A DNA stretch of 23,197 nucleotides from assembly GCA_037443105.1 (NCBI GenBank), contig JBBIOZ010000021.1, positions 1 through 23,197 on the forward strand. The letters run 5' to 3'. How positions within the stretch are numbered: position 1 is the first letter of the stretch; each line of letters starts with the position of its first letter. A program made the position numbers and the translations under genes. Positions 14,141-21,351 of this stretch are shown here, piece after piece. This DNA is from JAWCLZ01 sp037443105. GTDB lineage: Archaea; Halobacteriota; JAWCLZ01. Below the pieces are notes generated by a model. The model ran no database searches and had not been told where the DNA came from. It saw only the letters and a program-made list of their open reading frames with translations.

Positions 14141-14686
14141 TTAAATCCCCGACCATGGACATTTCTTGTAGCTGCCCATTATGATGTCAAATTCATATTT
14201 CTTGATAGCACTGCTCTTAAGCTCAGTGTCTATGAACTGCTGCACCTCGCTTAGCGATCTGAATACCACTTCGAATAGAAGATTGTACTCCCCGCCAAGG
14301 CGATAGATGGCAACGACTTTGCGGCGAGAGGCAAGATTACTCGCTACTTCTGAAAGCTTGTCTTCGTCTACTTTCAATCTTATATAAACTTTTACGCAGC
14401 TCAGCAGTAGGTTGAAATCCGTTAGGATTGTGAATCCCCTTATGAAGCCGCGTTCCATTAAGGTGTCAATTCTCCGCCTGACTGTGGTCTCGCTGATATC
14501 AAGCATCTTTGCAATTTCTATATTACTCATCCTTGCATTCTCGCTTAGGAGCTTTAGAATTCCAAGGTCGATATCGTCTAGTGCGAGGAGTTTTTGATCA
14601 GCCTCGCTTAAGTGATATATTAAATCGCTGATTTTGAGCCACCGCTCCTTTTTAACCATCTTTTGGTCTACTTTTTCTTCAGCCAT
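14141..14686 (-). CDS. Lrp/AsnC-family regulator
   Basis: 181 residues. A 36-residue charged extension precedes the HTH (IDLGILKLLSENARMSNIEI, then AKMLDISETTVRRRIDTLME), followed by the RAM ligand-binding domain (VKVYIRLKVDEDKLSEVASN, VVAIYRLGGEYNLLFEVVF). The C-terminus ends in KKCPWSGI. Lrp-type proteins act as dimers or octamers and often sit beside the operon they control. It is divergent from the molybdoenzyme operon across the 567-bp intergenic region and co-transcribed with tusA. The ligand is unknown; a sulfur amino acid or sulfur state is possible. Confidence 0.85.
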   Translation of the reverse strand: MAEEKVDQKMVKKERWLKISDLIYHLSEADQKLLALDDIDLGILKLLSENARMSNIEIAKMLDISETTVRRRIDTLMERGFIRGFTILTDFNLLLSCVKVYIRLKVDEDKLSEVASNLASRRKVVAIYRLGGEYNLLFEVVFRSLSEVQQFIDTELKSSAIKKYEFDIIMGSYKKCPWSGI

Positions 14687-14691
14687 TTTAC

Positions 14692-14726
14692 TAAGATATC
14701 TAACTCAGTATTACTTAAATATCTTA
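14692..14726. promoter_or_regulatory. Inverted repeat at the Lrp gene promoter
   Basis: TAAGATAT at 14692-14699 is repeated inverted as ATATCTTA at 14719-14726 (perfect 8-bp arms, centres 27 bp apart). It lies just upstream of the ATG at 14686 on the minus strand, where an autoregulating Lrp protein would bind. Confidence 0.4.
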
Positions 14727-14794
14727 CTTAAAAATAAGTTTAAAAAGGAGTGAATGTTATTAAATATCTCTCAATTTTATCATAATGCATATTG

Positions 14795-14851
14795 TTATCG
14801 GATAAATGAAATAAATTATCGATAAATGGCATAAAAAATCGAATATCGATA
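14795..14851. promoter_or_regulatory. Cluster of TATCGATA-type palindromes
   Basis: TTATCGGATAA (14795-14805) and the perfect palindrome TTATCGATAA (14816-14825) start exactly 21 bp, two helical turns, apart. TATCGATA follows at 14844-14851 and ATCGATAT at 15006-15013. They sit upstream of the two RNA-like elements and beside the Lrp gene, so they may be sites for that Lrp or another dimeric regulator. Confidence 0.4.
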
Positions 14852-14853
14852 GA

Positions 14854-14861
14854 TATAAATA
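14854..14861 (+). promoter_or_regulatory. TATA box for structured element 1
   Basis: TATAAATA sits 33 bases before the first stem of the structured element at 14887. That spacing allows transcription to begin at or just before the element. An identical box precedes the second element. Confidence 0.45.
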
Positions 14862-14886
14862 TTCTGTCTAATAATGGTCATATAGT

Positions 14887-14999
14887 CATTAAGGAGGCAA
14901 AGATCTAACGGTTCTAGGCAGTCAGGAAACTTGCGGCCAGAAGTTTCTGACCCCCCAAAAATGTTGCCAATAAGTGCCTAGAACTAAGGCCTCCTTATG
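14887..14999 (+). ncRNA. Structured RNA-like element 1
   Basis: About 113 bases with three nested stems. P1 is TAAGGAGGC (14890-14898) with GCCTCCTTA (14989-14997), nine perfect pairs. P2 is GTTCTAGGCA (14911-14920) with TGCCTAGAAC (14975-14984), ten perfect pairs. P3, immediately stacked on P2, is 14921-14932 with 14941-14951, eleven pairs with one bulged G, closing an eight-base loop. A 12/4-base internal loop separates P1 and P2, and 23 unpaired bases (14952-14974, starting with five C) lie 3' of P3. No long reading frame is present. It matches no RNA family I recognise. It may be a free small RNA, or a leader element for the operon at 15254. The strand is inferred from the TATA box. Confidence 0.55.
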
Positions 15000-15037
15000 T
15001 CGAAAATCGATATTTATAATCGAAAAATAACAAAAAA

Positions 15038-15045
15038 TATAAATA
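15038..15045 (+). promoter_or_regulatory. TATA box for structured element 2
   Basis: TATAAATA, identical to the box at 14854-14861, begins 33-36 bases before the first stem of element 2. This suggests that the two elements are separately transcribed. Confidence 0.45.
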
Positions 15046-15070
15046 CTATACCTATATATCCACCTATAAA

Positions 15071-15177
15071 CTTGGTGTTGGTATCATTTGGCCCAGCTCC
15101 ATCCTTTACCAATATCCCCTAACCAGAGTTTCTGAAGTTGGGCCAGCCAACTCCACCTAAAATAAAAAAAATTTTTT
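15071..15177 (+). ncRNA. Structured RNA-like element 2 with U-tract end
   Basis: The upper stem pairs 15088-15098 (TTGGCCCAGCT) with 15136-15146 (AGTTGGGCCAG): eleven pairs, two of them G-U on the plus strand. On the minus strand these would be A-C mismatches, which favours plus-strand RNA. The lower stem pairs GGTG and TTGG (15074-15081) with CCAA and CACC (15147-15157), with a CTC bulge and a six-base TATCAT bulge. A small CAGA/TCTG hairpin lies inside the large apical loop. CCAGAGTTTCTGA resembles CCAGAAGTTTCTGA in element 1. It ends in an A-rich stretch and ATTTTTT (15171-15177), a terminator-like tract. Family unknown. Confidence 0.5.
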
Positions 15178-15186
15178 AACGAGATA

Positions 15187-15204
15187 TTTCAAAAAATATT
15201 AATA
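15187..15204. promoter_or_regulatory. Degenerate copy of the promoter palindrome
   Basis: TTTCAAAAAATATTAATA shares its first 14 bases with the palindrome at 6477-6494 and then loses the right half-site. It lies 50-67 bases before the ATG of the molybdoenzyme gene, where a regulator could act. It is a weak site at best. Confidence 0.35.
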
Positions 15205-15253
15205 TTCGAACTTTTCTAAATCATAAATTGTTTTAATCTATCTGGTGATTTGA

Positions 15254-17506
15254 ATGGAAAAAACGGAAAATATCGAAATTACGGCAATAAGTCGTCGCGA
15301 TTTCTTGAAACTCAGCGCACTGATAGGTGCTGCAGCAGCGCTGGGGATTAAGGGCTCAAGAGTGGTAGACGCACTCGAAGCAACTCAACCAACCCCGCAG
15401 GCGAGTTCAGAGAAACTGGTTTACACAGTTTGCGGAGTATGCAGTGGTGGATGTGCTGAGATAGCGCACGTCAAAGATGATAGATTGATGTATCTCACAG
15501 GCAACCCGGATGATCAAATTGCAAGAGGCAGACTCTGCGTGAAAGGATATGCAGGCAGGCAATTGCTTTACGATCCTGATAGATTGAAATATCCAATGAA
15601 AAGGACAAATCCAGAGAAGGGCATCGATGTTGACCCTAAGTGGGTGCGCATAAGCTGGGATGAAGCCTTAGATATCATTGCGAAGAAATTCAACGAGGTC
15701 AAGGAGAAATATGGCCCGCAAGCCATAATATTTCTGATGAGGCCAAATGACTTCGCGGCTAGATTAGCAAATGCCATTGGAACTCCTAATTACATAACCC
15801 ACATGAATACCTGCTATTCTACTCACGCTGTAGTCTGGAAGGCAACGGTAACCGGCACTGATAGACCATGGAGCTATGATATTGAGAATGCAAAGTATAT
15901 TTTATCTTTTGGATGGGATGGTCCTGGTAAAGCAAAGAATATGCAGGCTCAGCACTTCATAAATGCAAAGACCAATGGTGCTAGAATAGTAGTGCTCGAT
16001 CCAAGGCAATCAATAACTGCTTCTCTAGCTAATGAATGGATACCCATAAAGCCAGGCACAGATCTCGCATTTGCTCTGGCAATGATCAACGTAATAGTTA
16101 ATGAAGAGCTCTATGACAAGGAATATGTCTCCAAATATTGCAACGGCTTTGACAAGCTCAAGAGCTTCATCCAAGAGTATACTCCTGAGTGGGCTGAGAA
16201 GATAACCGAAGTACCAGCTTCCACAATTAGAAAAATTGCCAGAGAATTCGCTACCACAAGACCAGCGATCATACCCACGCACAAGCGAGATGCAGCTGGG
16301 CCGAATTATGCCAATAGCTGGAGACTTGCCCATGCAATAGTCATATTGAATGCACTTGTTGGTAGTATAGATAGAAGGGGAGGATATATACTCCCGAGAA
16401 GCTTTGCCTTCCCCAAGTTCGAAGAAGCATTTCCAGCACCCCCCTATCCATCGAAGGTTAAAGAAAGGATAGATGGCAGAGAGAAATTCCCAATCACAGA
16501 TGCTGCAAACAAAGGAAGTTTTCCAACTTTAGTTGAAGGAATAATATCTGGCAAACCATACGAAGTAAAGGCAGCACTGGTGCAGAAGTACAATTTACTT
16601 TCCTTCCCAAATCCAAAGCGCGCGCTTGAGGCACTCAAGAAGCTCGAGTTCATAGCAGTCATAGATGTATTGCCATTTGAGATGGTGCAGCTTGCAGATG
16701 TGGTGCTTCCTGAGCACTGCTATCTCGAGGCAACTTCAGTAGTGCCAAGAACATACTTTGCCCTTTATCCACAGGTAGCAATTAGGCAACCAGTGGTTAA
16801 GCCACTCTACGATACAAAGGGCTTTGGAGCTATAATTCCAGAGCTCGCGAAGAAAATGGGGCTTGGGAACTACTTTGAAGGGGTGAGTAGTACAGCTTGG
16901 TTTGAGAAACAGCTGAGCGCAGTTGGCTACACCTTTGACCAGCTAAAGAAGAGCCCCAACGGCTTGCTTGGCGATCCAAAGCCATTTGTTCCAAAAGAGA
17001 GCTTCGGCACACCTAGCAAAAAAATTGAGTTGTATTCAACAGTACTCGAGCAATATGGTTATGATCCACTGCCAGCTTGGAAGCCAAAGCGAGACCTACC
17101 CTCGACTGAATATCCATACTACTTGATAATCTATCGCCCCCCTCAGAATATTATGACACAAACCCAGAATAATCCACTCCTTACCGAGATCTGGGGAGAA
17201 AACCATGCGCTAATAAATACTATGACTTCAAAGAAATTGGGAATAAGAGATGGAGAATACATTTTCGTTGAATCTAGAGCCGGGAAGATCAGGGTAAAGG
17301 CGAAGGTTACAGGGGGAATAAGGCCTGATTGCATCGCAATCGATCATGGCTTTGGACACTGGAGCAAAGATACAAAGAATGCCTATGGCAGAGGATCGTG
17401 CGATGGAGATCTCATACCAGTGGTTACAGTTGATGAACTGCTGGCTTTGAAAGATCCAGCTATGGCAGCGATGATGGAAGATGTATGCGTGAAGGTATAC
17501 AAGTGA
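15254..17506 (+). CDS. Tat-exported molybdopterin oxidoreductase (PsrA/PhsA/ArrA type)
   Basis: 750 residues. The Tat signal SRRDFLKLSALIGAAAALG lies near residues 13-33. The [4Fe-4S] motif is CX2CX3CX27C at Cys60/63/67/95, followed by GRLCVKG. The probable Mo/W-ligating cysteine is Cys187 in HMNTCYSTHAV. Later segments (VVLDPRQSITASLANEWIPI, KPGTDLAFALAMIN, PFEMVQLADVVLPE, KKIELYSTVLEQYG, DHGFGHWS) match the DMSO reductase family. It is the catalytic subunit of an outward-facing respiratory reductase. Length and motifs fit polysulfide/thiosulfate reductase-like enzymes. Arsenate or tetrathionate reduction is also possible given the arsenic genes nearby; substrate cannot be told from sequence alone. 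It is followed by its Fe-S subunit. Confidence 0.88.
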   Translation: MEKTENIEITAISRRDFLKLSALIGAAAALGIKGSRVVDALEATQPTPQASSEKLVYTVCGVCSGGCAEIAHVKDDRLMYLTGNPDDQIARGRLCVKGYAGRQLLYDPDRLKYPMKRTNPEKGIDVDPKWVRISWDEALDIIAKKFNEVKEKYGPQAIIFLMRPNDFAARLANAIGTPNYITHMNTCYSTHAVVWKATVTGTDRPWSYDIENAKYILSFGWDGPGKAKNMQAQHFINAKTNGARIVVLDPRQSITASLANEWIPIKPGTDLAFALAMINVIVNEELYDKEYVSKYCNGFDKLKSFIQEYTPEWAEKITEVPASTIRKIAREFATTRPAIIPTHKRDAAGPNYANSWRLAHAIVILNALVGSIDRRGGYILPRSFAFPKFEEAFPAPPYPSKVKERIDGREKFPITDAANKGSFPTLVEGIISGKPYEVKAALVQKYNLLSFPNPKRALEALKKLEFIAVIDVLPFEMVQLADVVLPEHCYLEATSVVPRTYFALYPQVAIRQPVVKPLYDTKGFGAIIPELAKKMGLGNYFEGVSSTAWFEKQLSAVGYTFDQLKKSPNGLLGDPKPFVPKESFGTPSKKIELYSTVLEQYGYDPLPAWKPKRDLPSTEYPYYLIIYRPPQNIMTQTQNNPLLTEIWGENHALINTMTSKKLGIRDGEYIFVESRAGKIRVKAKVTGGIRPDCIAIDHGFGHWSKDTKNAYGRGSCDGDLIPVVTVDELLALKDPAMAAMMEDVCVKVYK

Positions 17507-17516
17507 GGTGATGAAA

Positions 17517-18029
17517 ATGACCAACTGGAAATTCCTGTTCGACTCAGATATATGCATAGGCTGCGCTGCATGCGAAGTTGCCTGCAAGATTGAAAATGAA
17601 GTGCCCCTGGGTAGAAGGCGGAGAGAAGTGGTAACAGTGGAAAAAGGCGAATATCCAAATGTTGAGAAATACTTCGCCTCAATGGCTTGCATGCACTGCG
17701 CCACTCCACCTTGCTTAACCGCTTGCCCTGCAAAGGCAATTAGCAAGCGAGAAGATGGCCTGGTACTTGTGGATAAAGATAAATGCATAGGCTGCGGCTA
17801 CTGCGCCTGGGCATGTCCCTATGGAGCACCCCAATTGGGTACATCTGGCGAAACTGGCAAGCTTGGTACCATGGATAAATGCACATTCTGCGTGCAGAGA
17901 ATCGACAGGGGAGAAAAACCAGCTTGTGTTACAGCGTGCACCACTAAGGCACTTATAGCTGGAGATGCCTCTGAACTTGAAACAATAAAGCGGGAGAGAG
18001 CAGCACGCAAGTTAATTTCAATCACATAA
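17517..18029 (+). CDS. Four-cluster Fe-S subunit (PsrB/ArrB/DmsB type)
   Basis: 170 residues with the usual four cysteine groups: CIGCAACEVACK, CMHCATPPCLTACP, CIGCGYCAWACP and CTFCVQR paired with CVTACTT. It has no signal of its own, as expected for a subunit exported with the Tat-bearing catalytic partner. It wires electrons from the multiheme cytochrome to the molybdenum site. Three in-frame starts are close together (GTG 17508, ATG 17511, ATG 17517). The last is chosen because GAGGTG at 17506-17511 lies six bases before it. Confidence 0.88.
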   Translation: MTNWKFLFDSDICIGCAACEVACKIENEVPLGRRRREVVTVEKGEYPNVEKYFASMACMHCATPPCLTACPAKAISKREDGLVLVDKDKCIGCGYCAWACPYGAPQLGTSGETGKLGTMDKCTFCVQRIDRGEKPACVTACTTKALIAGDASELETIKRERAARKLISIT

Positions 18030-18051
18030 ATGCGGGTGATAGAGGGAAACG

Positions 18052-18675
18052 ATGAGCGATAAAGAAAAGGAGCCTTGGCTAAGCAGATCTGTTAAAATCC
18101 CTAGGCCAGGGAAATTGAGCAAGAGGGCAAAGATCATACTGCTAGCCATAGTGATTATCCTAATCGCAAGTGCATATCCAGCAATTCAATACCTCCATTA
18201 CACCGAGGAGCCAGAGTTCTGCGGCACTTGCCATGAAATGCTGCCAACCTACGAAAGCTACCATGCTCCAAAAGGGGGCATAGTTGTGCTTCACGCAATG
18301 GAAAATGTAACCTGCTTCGAATGCCACAGCGGCCCGGGAATTACAGGATATGCAGGTGCTAAGTTTGGCGGTATGAGAGAGTTAATTCTGCACAACCTTG
18401 GATGGTATGAAGAGCCAGTCAAGATGCATGCTCCCCTACCAGCTGAAAATTGTCTTAAGTGCCACGTTAATATAACTGCTCAGAAATTCGTAACCCGCGT
18501 GAAGGAGACAGATGTGCTTGCTCCGCATTATAACCACGTTGTAAAAGAGCGCATTCAATGCTCAATTTGCCACACGGTGCACGTTGCAGAGATGATTGAA
18601 TATAGAGAAGTGCCTGTAGAAAAATGCTTCACCTGCCACAACCCGCAGAATCTGAGTGAGATAATTAAGAAGTAA
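18052..18675 (+). CDS. NapC/NrfH-type pentaheme cytochrome c
   Basis: 207 residues. A basic N-terminus is followed by one membrane anchor at about 27-46, then five CXXCH haem motifs at 57-61 (CGTCH), 88-92 (CFECH), 134-138 (CLKCH), 170-174 (CSICH) and 192-196 (CFTCH). The EEPEFCGTCHEMLPTYESYH segment and ECHSGPG pattern are typical of the NapC/NrfH family, which oxidises membrane quinol and passes electrons to a periplasmic reductase. Family members usually have four haems in this domain; the fifth is extra. No NrfD-type membrane subunit is present, so this is the likely quinol dehydrogenase. GAGG precedes the ATG. Confidence 0.88.
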   Translation: MSDKEKEPWLSRSVKIPRPGKLSKRAKIILLAIVIILIASAYPAIQYLHYTEEPEFCGTCHEMLPTYESYHAPKGGIVVLHAMENVTCFECHSGPGITGYAGAKFGGMRELILHNLGWYEEPVKMHAPLPAENCLKCHVNITAQKFVTRVKETDVLAPHYNHVVKERIQCSICHTVHVAEMIEYREVPVEKCFTCHNPQNLSEIIKK

Positions 18676-18698
18676 TTTTTATTTTCTTTTCTTTTTTC
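18676..18698 (+). terminator. T-rich terminator
   Basis: A run of mostly T, directly after the cytochrome stop codon and ending two bases before the convergent stop of the regulator gene, fits a U-tract terminator of the molybdoenzyme operon. Confidence 0.55.
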
Positions 18699-18700
18699 AT

Positions 18701-19552
18701 CTATGTAAATTCCATCAATGTGGTGAGATGTTCTCGATGCACTGCATATTTTTCTTCCCGCAATGGCTCGCAATTACTCAGCTTTGCCTCTCCGCTTAAT
18801 AGCTTAACCGCAAATGCATAGCAGCTCTGCTCACCGCATAGCTTGCAATCAATCTGAGGGAGATATTTATATATATCAAGTGCAGTAGGAGCAATTTTCA
18901 GCTCTGCTTTCTCCTCACTCTCAGCAATCCCCCTCGCCAGCGCTATGTTGATTTTGCTCTTGATCTCTTCCAAAAGTCGAAGGCCCTCACCCTCGCTCTC
19001 AATCATTGTCATAGTCAGCCTGCCAGTTGGATAGATCGTGAAGAGCTTTACACCTTGCTGAAATACCAGAACATTAAGGCTCTCCGAGTACCTCGCTCCC
19101 TTGAACGCTGATTTGATTATTTTGAGCTGCTCGCTCTTGAGAGGAGGTGTGAACTCAGCGATTACCCTTAACTTGCTCGAGTCTGCAATGCAGGGTATGA
19201 GTTGCTTTATAGCTGCAATTTCTATCTGCATAGCCTCTTGCTGCTTCGAAGTTTGTTCAGATCTTAAAGTGCCTTTTCCCTCCACATACATTCTTCCAAT
19301 AGGAGATAGGGAAACAGTTTTCACTCCAGTTTTCTCAGCAATTTGTATCAAACGAGCTCGCTCAAGCAAAGCAAGATGATAGGCAAGCATTTGATCGCTA
19401 AGATTGAAAAGGCTTTTAAGAATGGCAAAATCCAGATCGCTTTCCATCAACTTCTTCAGAATATCGCTGCGCAGTTTGTTCGAAGTGGCAGCATGCACGA
19501 GCTTGACATCCATCGGTGGCTCGCTGTTCATAAAACTAATTTTCTCCAGCAT
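18701..19552 (-). CDS. HTH regulator fused to TBP-like and [4Fe-4S] domains
   Basis: 283 residues in three parts. Residues 20-95 form a winged helix (LRSDILKKLMESDLDFAILK, then LSDQMLAYHLALLERARLIQ). Residues 110-205 form an alpha/beta unit with LIPCIADSSKLRVIAE (Cys121) and LFTIYPTGRLTMTMIESEGE, like one TBP repeat. Residues 222-268 hold Cys236/239/244/261 in CX2CX4CX16C, the PF04060-type cluster motif. The last two parts are homologous to the protein at 6502-7074, including the PCxADS cysteine. It is therefore a candidate Fe-S-sensing transcription factor. The palindrome TTTCAAATTTATTTGAAA lies in its own promoter, suggesting autoregulation. An ATG at 19531 is a possible alternative start. 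Confidence 0.75.
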   Translation of the reverse strand: MLEKISFMNSEPPMDVKLVHAATSNKLRSDILKKLMESDLDFAILKSLFNLSDQMLAYHLALLERARLIQIAEKTGVKTVSLSPIGRMYVEGKGTLRSEQTSKQQEAMQIEIAAIKQLIPCIADSSKLRVIAEFTPPLKSEQLKIIKSAFKGARYSESLNVLVFQQGVKLFTIYPTGRLTMTMIESEGEGLRLLEEIKSKINIALARGIAESEEKAELKIAPTALDIYKYLPQIDCKLCGEQSCYAFAVKLLSGEAKLSNCEPLREEKYAVHREHLTTLMEFT

Positions 19553-19569
19553 TATAATAAAACTTTGGA

Positions 19570-19587
19570 TTTCAAATTTATTTGAAA
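19570..19587. promoter_or_regulatory. 18-bp palindrome between divergent genes
   Basis: TTTCAAATTTATTTGAAA is flanked by A and T, giving a 20-bp near-palindrome. It matches the palindromes at 3489, 3528, 6437 and 6477. It lies between the Fe-S regulator (start 19552) and the radical SAM gene. CTTTAATATAG at 19590-19600 is TATA-like for both directions. Confidence 0.65.
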
Positions 19588-19622
19588 TACTTTAATATAG
19601 CAGGGCTGTGAAATTAATTGCT

Positions 19623-20312
19623 ATGCAGCTGATCAGCCTTTTTACAGGAAGAGAGAGTGCGAGCATTGAAGTGGCAGGCTGTAACCTGCAATGCCCCTAC
19701 TGTGCCTTGAAAGATAAAGCTTGTAAAGAGCTATTAGTGCAGGATATTCTTAAAGCAATCGCAAGCTGCAGAGAAATTGCAATAGGAGGTGGAGAGCCAA
19801 CTCTTCAAACTGCAGAACTCAAGCACCTGCTTCAGCAAATAGATGGAAAGCAAATATATCTGAAATCAAATGGTTCAAATCCAAGTGCAATTCAAGAACT
19901 CATGTCATATGTGGATAAATTCATTCTGGAAATAAAAGCGCCTTTCAACGACCTTGATGCATATTCGAAACTCACAGGATTACCACAAGAAGAAGCTGCT
20001 CGCCACCTCGAATCATTGAGAGAGACATTGAGTATATTGCAGAATAAGAGCTATAGCATATGGATAAGAGTTATTCCAAACTTTATCAACCCAGAGAATC
20101 TGCTTGATATCCTTTCAAATACCGGGAAACCCTCAGAGGTAGTGCTTTATCAGTTCCTGAGCAATCGCAGCTTCGATTTGCCTTGCTACGGCTACAGCAC
20201 TCCAGCGCCATCACGCTCAGAATTAGAACTCCTAGCCACGATTGCAAAGAAATATGTACCAAGAGTAGTGGTGGATGCAAGAGCTCATAGAAGATGCCTG
20301 TGCTGCGAATGA
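19623..20312 (+). CDS. Radical SAM protein, activase-like
   Basis: 229 residues. The radical SAM motif CNLQCPYC has Cys20, Cys24 and Cys27 (CX3CX2C). The glycine-rich SAM contact is IAIGGGEPTLQ, followed by IYLKSNGSN and KFILEIKAPFNDLDAYSKLT. The compact size and layout resemble glycyl-radical-enzyme activases and NrdG-like proteins. No glycyl-radical enzyme is in the window, so the target is unknown. The C-terminus ends in RRCLCCE, possibly an extra cluster site. An in-frame GTG at 19608 is possible; ATG 19623 is preferred because the TATA-like sequence near 19594 would give a leaderless message there. Confidence 0.72.
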   Translation: MQLISLFTGRESASIEVAGCNLQCPYCALKDKACKELLVQDILKAIASCREIAIGGGEPTLQTAELKHLLQQIDGKQIYLKSNGSNPSAIQELMSYVDKFILEIKAPFNDLDAYSKLTGLPQEEAARHLESLRETLSILQNKSYSIWIRVIPNFINPENLLDILSNTGKPSEVVLYQFLSNRSFDLPCYGYSTPAPSRSELELLATIAKKYVPRVVVDARAHRRCLCCE

Positions 20313-20316
20313 GATG

Positions 20317-20916
20317 CTAAATCATCGCGCGAAGCTTGGCTGCTTGCTCAACCAACTTTTCATAAGATATCATCTCTTTTCTGAATAGCTCTTGAAATAT
20401 CTTCTTCAATTCACTTTCTTTTAAATCAAGCTTGCTTTTCATTATCTCCGAGAAAATTCTAAATCTCTCCTCCCGGCTTATCCCCCTTCCCTCAAGTCTT
20501 GCATCTATGTTCACATTCCAGAGTTCATTCACGAACTCAACAAGCACTGCATCGCCAGAGATTTTATCTTGAAGCACTGAATCAAATTTGAACTCAGGGT
20601 TTAAGATATCGCAGATATGCATCAACTCGTGTCTAACTTCATTCTCGCTTGCAAGCGAGGGATTGAGGTGATAAACACAGGTTCTCCCTTTGCTTCCGCC
20701 TATCAATTCCACCCAACTCTCAGCGTCTTCTCCATCTATTAAAATCCTTTCAAGCTTTGCATCGAGATTCAATTCCCCAGCGATTTTTTGAATTGTACTT
20801 TTAACCTCCTCCGGGTTATAGGAAATGCCAAGGGATTCGCATACCTGTTTATAAGAATTTGTATCCCTGGGCTTTAAGGACATATAGCGATAGCCTTCGT
20901 AGAAGGCGACCTCCAT
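20317..20916 (-). CDS. HExxH zinc metallopeptidase-like protein
   Basis: 199 residues, soluble. The only clear motif is NEVRHELMHICD with HExxH at 96-100, the zinc-binding signature of many metallopeptidases. Downstream acidic residues (Asp103, and others in DAVLVEFVNELWN) could supply the third ligand, but this is not certain. The N-terminus contains an IDGEDAESWVELIGGSKGRT strand-rich segment. It begins with no gap after arsC, so the pair is co-transcribed and probably coupled. I do not recognise the family; a peptidase role is inferred. Confidence 0.55.
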   Translation of the reverse strand: MEVAFYEGYRYMSLKPRDTNSYKQVCESLGISYNPEEVKSTIQKIAGELNLDAKLERILIDGEDAESWVELIGGSKGRTCVYHLNPSLASENEVRHELMHICDILNPEFKFDSVLQDKISGDAVLVEFVNELWNVNIDARLEGRGISREERFRIFSEIMKSKLDLKESELKKIFQELFRKEMISYEKLVEQAAKLRAMI

Positions 20917-21351
20917 TTAACCACCTATCTCGCCAAATACTTCCTCTATCCAGCTTTTAATTTCATCTCTCACTCGCCTGAAAATCGCTAGCATTTCATC
21001 CTCAGTTCCTTTATACGCCGCTGGGTCGTCAAAGCCCTTGTGAATCTGTTTCCCCTCGCTCAGGAAGAATGGGCAGGCTTTGCTAGCCTGGTCGCAAACA
21101 GTGATCACATAATCAAATTTCTCTCCGCGAAATTCATCTATACTTTTTGAACGCTGCGCTGAAATATCAATTCCAATCTCCGCCATTATTCTTACAGCAT
21201 AGGGATTAACACCCTTTGGAATCAAGCCTGCGCTATATACCTCAAATCGATCGCCATATAGAGCTCTAAGCAATCCCTCTGCCATTTGAGAGCGCGCTGA
21301 ATTATGAGTGCAGATGAATAAAACCCTTTGCTTTTGGGTGTCTTGATTCAA
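20917..21351 (-). CDS. arsC: Thiol-dependent arsenate reductase ArsC (low-MW phosphatase type)
   Basis: 144 residues. The phosphate-binding loop CTHNSAR at 14-20 has the CX5R pattern, and the resolving cysteines are Cys86 and Cys93 in ITVCDQASKACPFF. Conserved SQMAEGLLRA, EVYSAGLIPKGVNPYAVRIM and the DDPAA segment confirm the thioredoxin-linked arsenate reductase family. It reduces arsenate to arsenite in the cytoplasm through a disulfide cascade; arsenite would then be exported by an efflux permease. The TTG start at 21351 is supported by GGAGG six bases upstream. It is followed directly by the HExxH gene. Confidence 0.9.
   Translation of the reverse strand: MNQDTQKQRVLFICTHNSARSQMAEGLLRALYGDRFEVYSAGLIPKGVNPYAVRIMAEIGIDISAQRSKSIDEFRGEKFDYVITVCDQASKACPFFLSEGKQIHKGFDDPAAYKGTEDEMLAIFRRVRDEIKSWIEEVFGEIGG

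Noticed and set aside
14887..14999. Inverted-repeat mobile element (MITE)
   Set aside because: The outer repeats have inner nested stems, no target-site duplication is evident, and a TATA box is correctly placed upstream, so a structured RNA fits better.
14887..15177. Box C/D or H/ACA guide RNA
   Set aside because: CTGA occurs in both elements but no RTGATGA C box is present, and no ACA follows the closing stems at the expected distance.
17228..17788. A 186-codon open frame on the minus strand
   Set aside because: It is antisense to the C-terminus of the molybdoenzyme and the start of its Fe-S subunit, both of which have strong family motifs.
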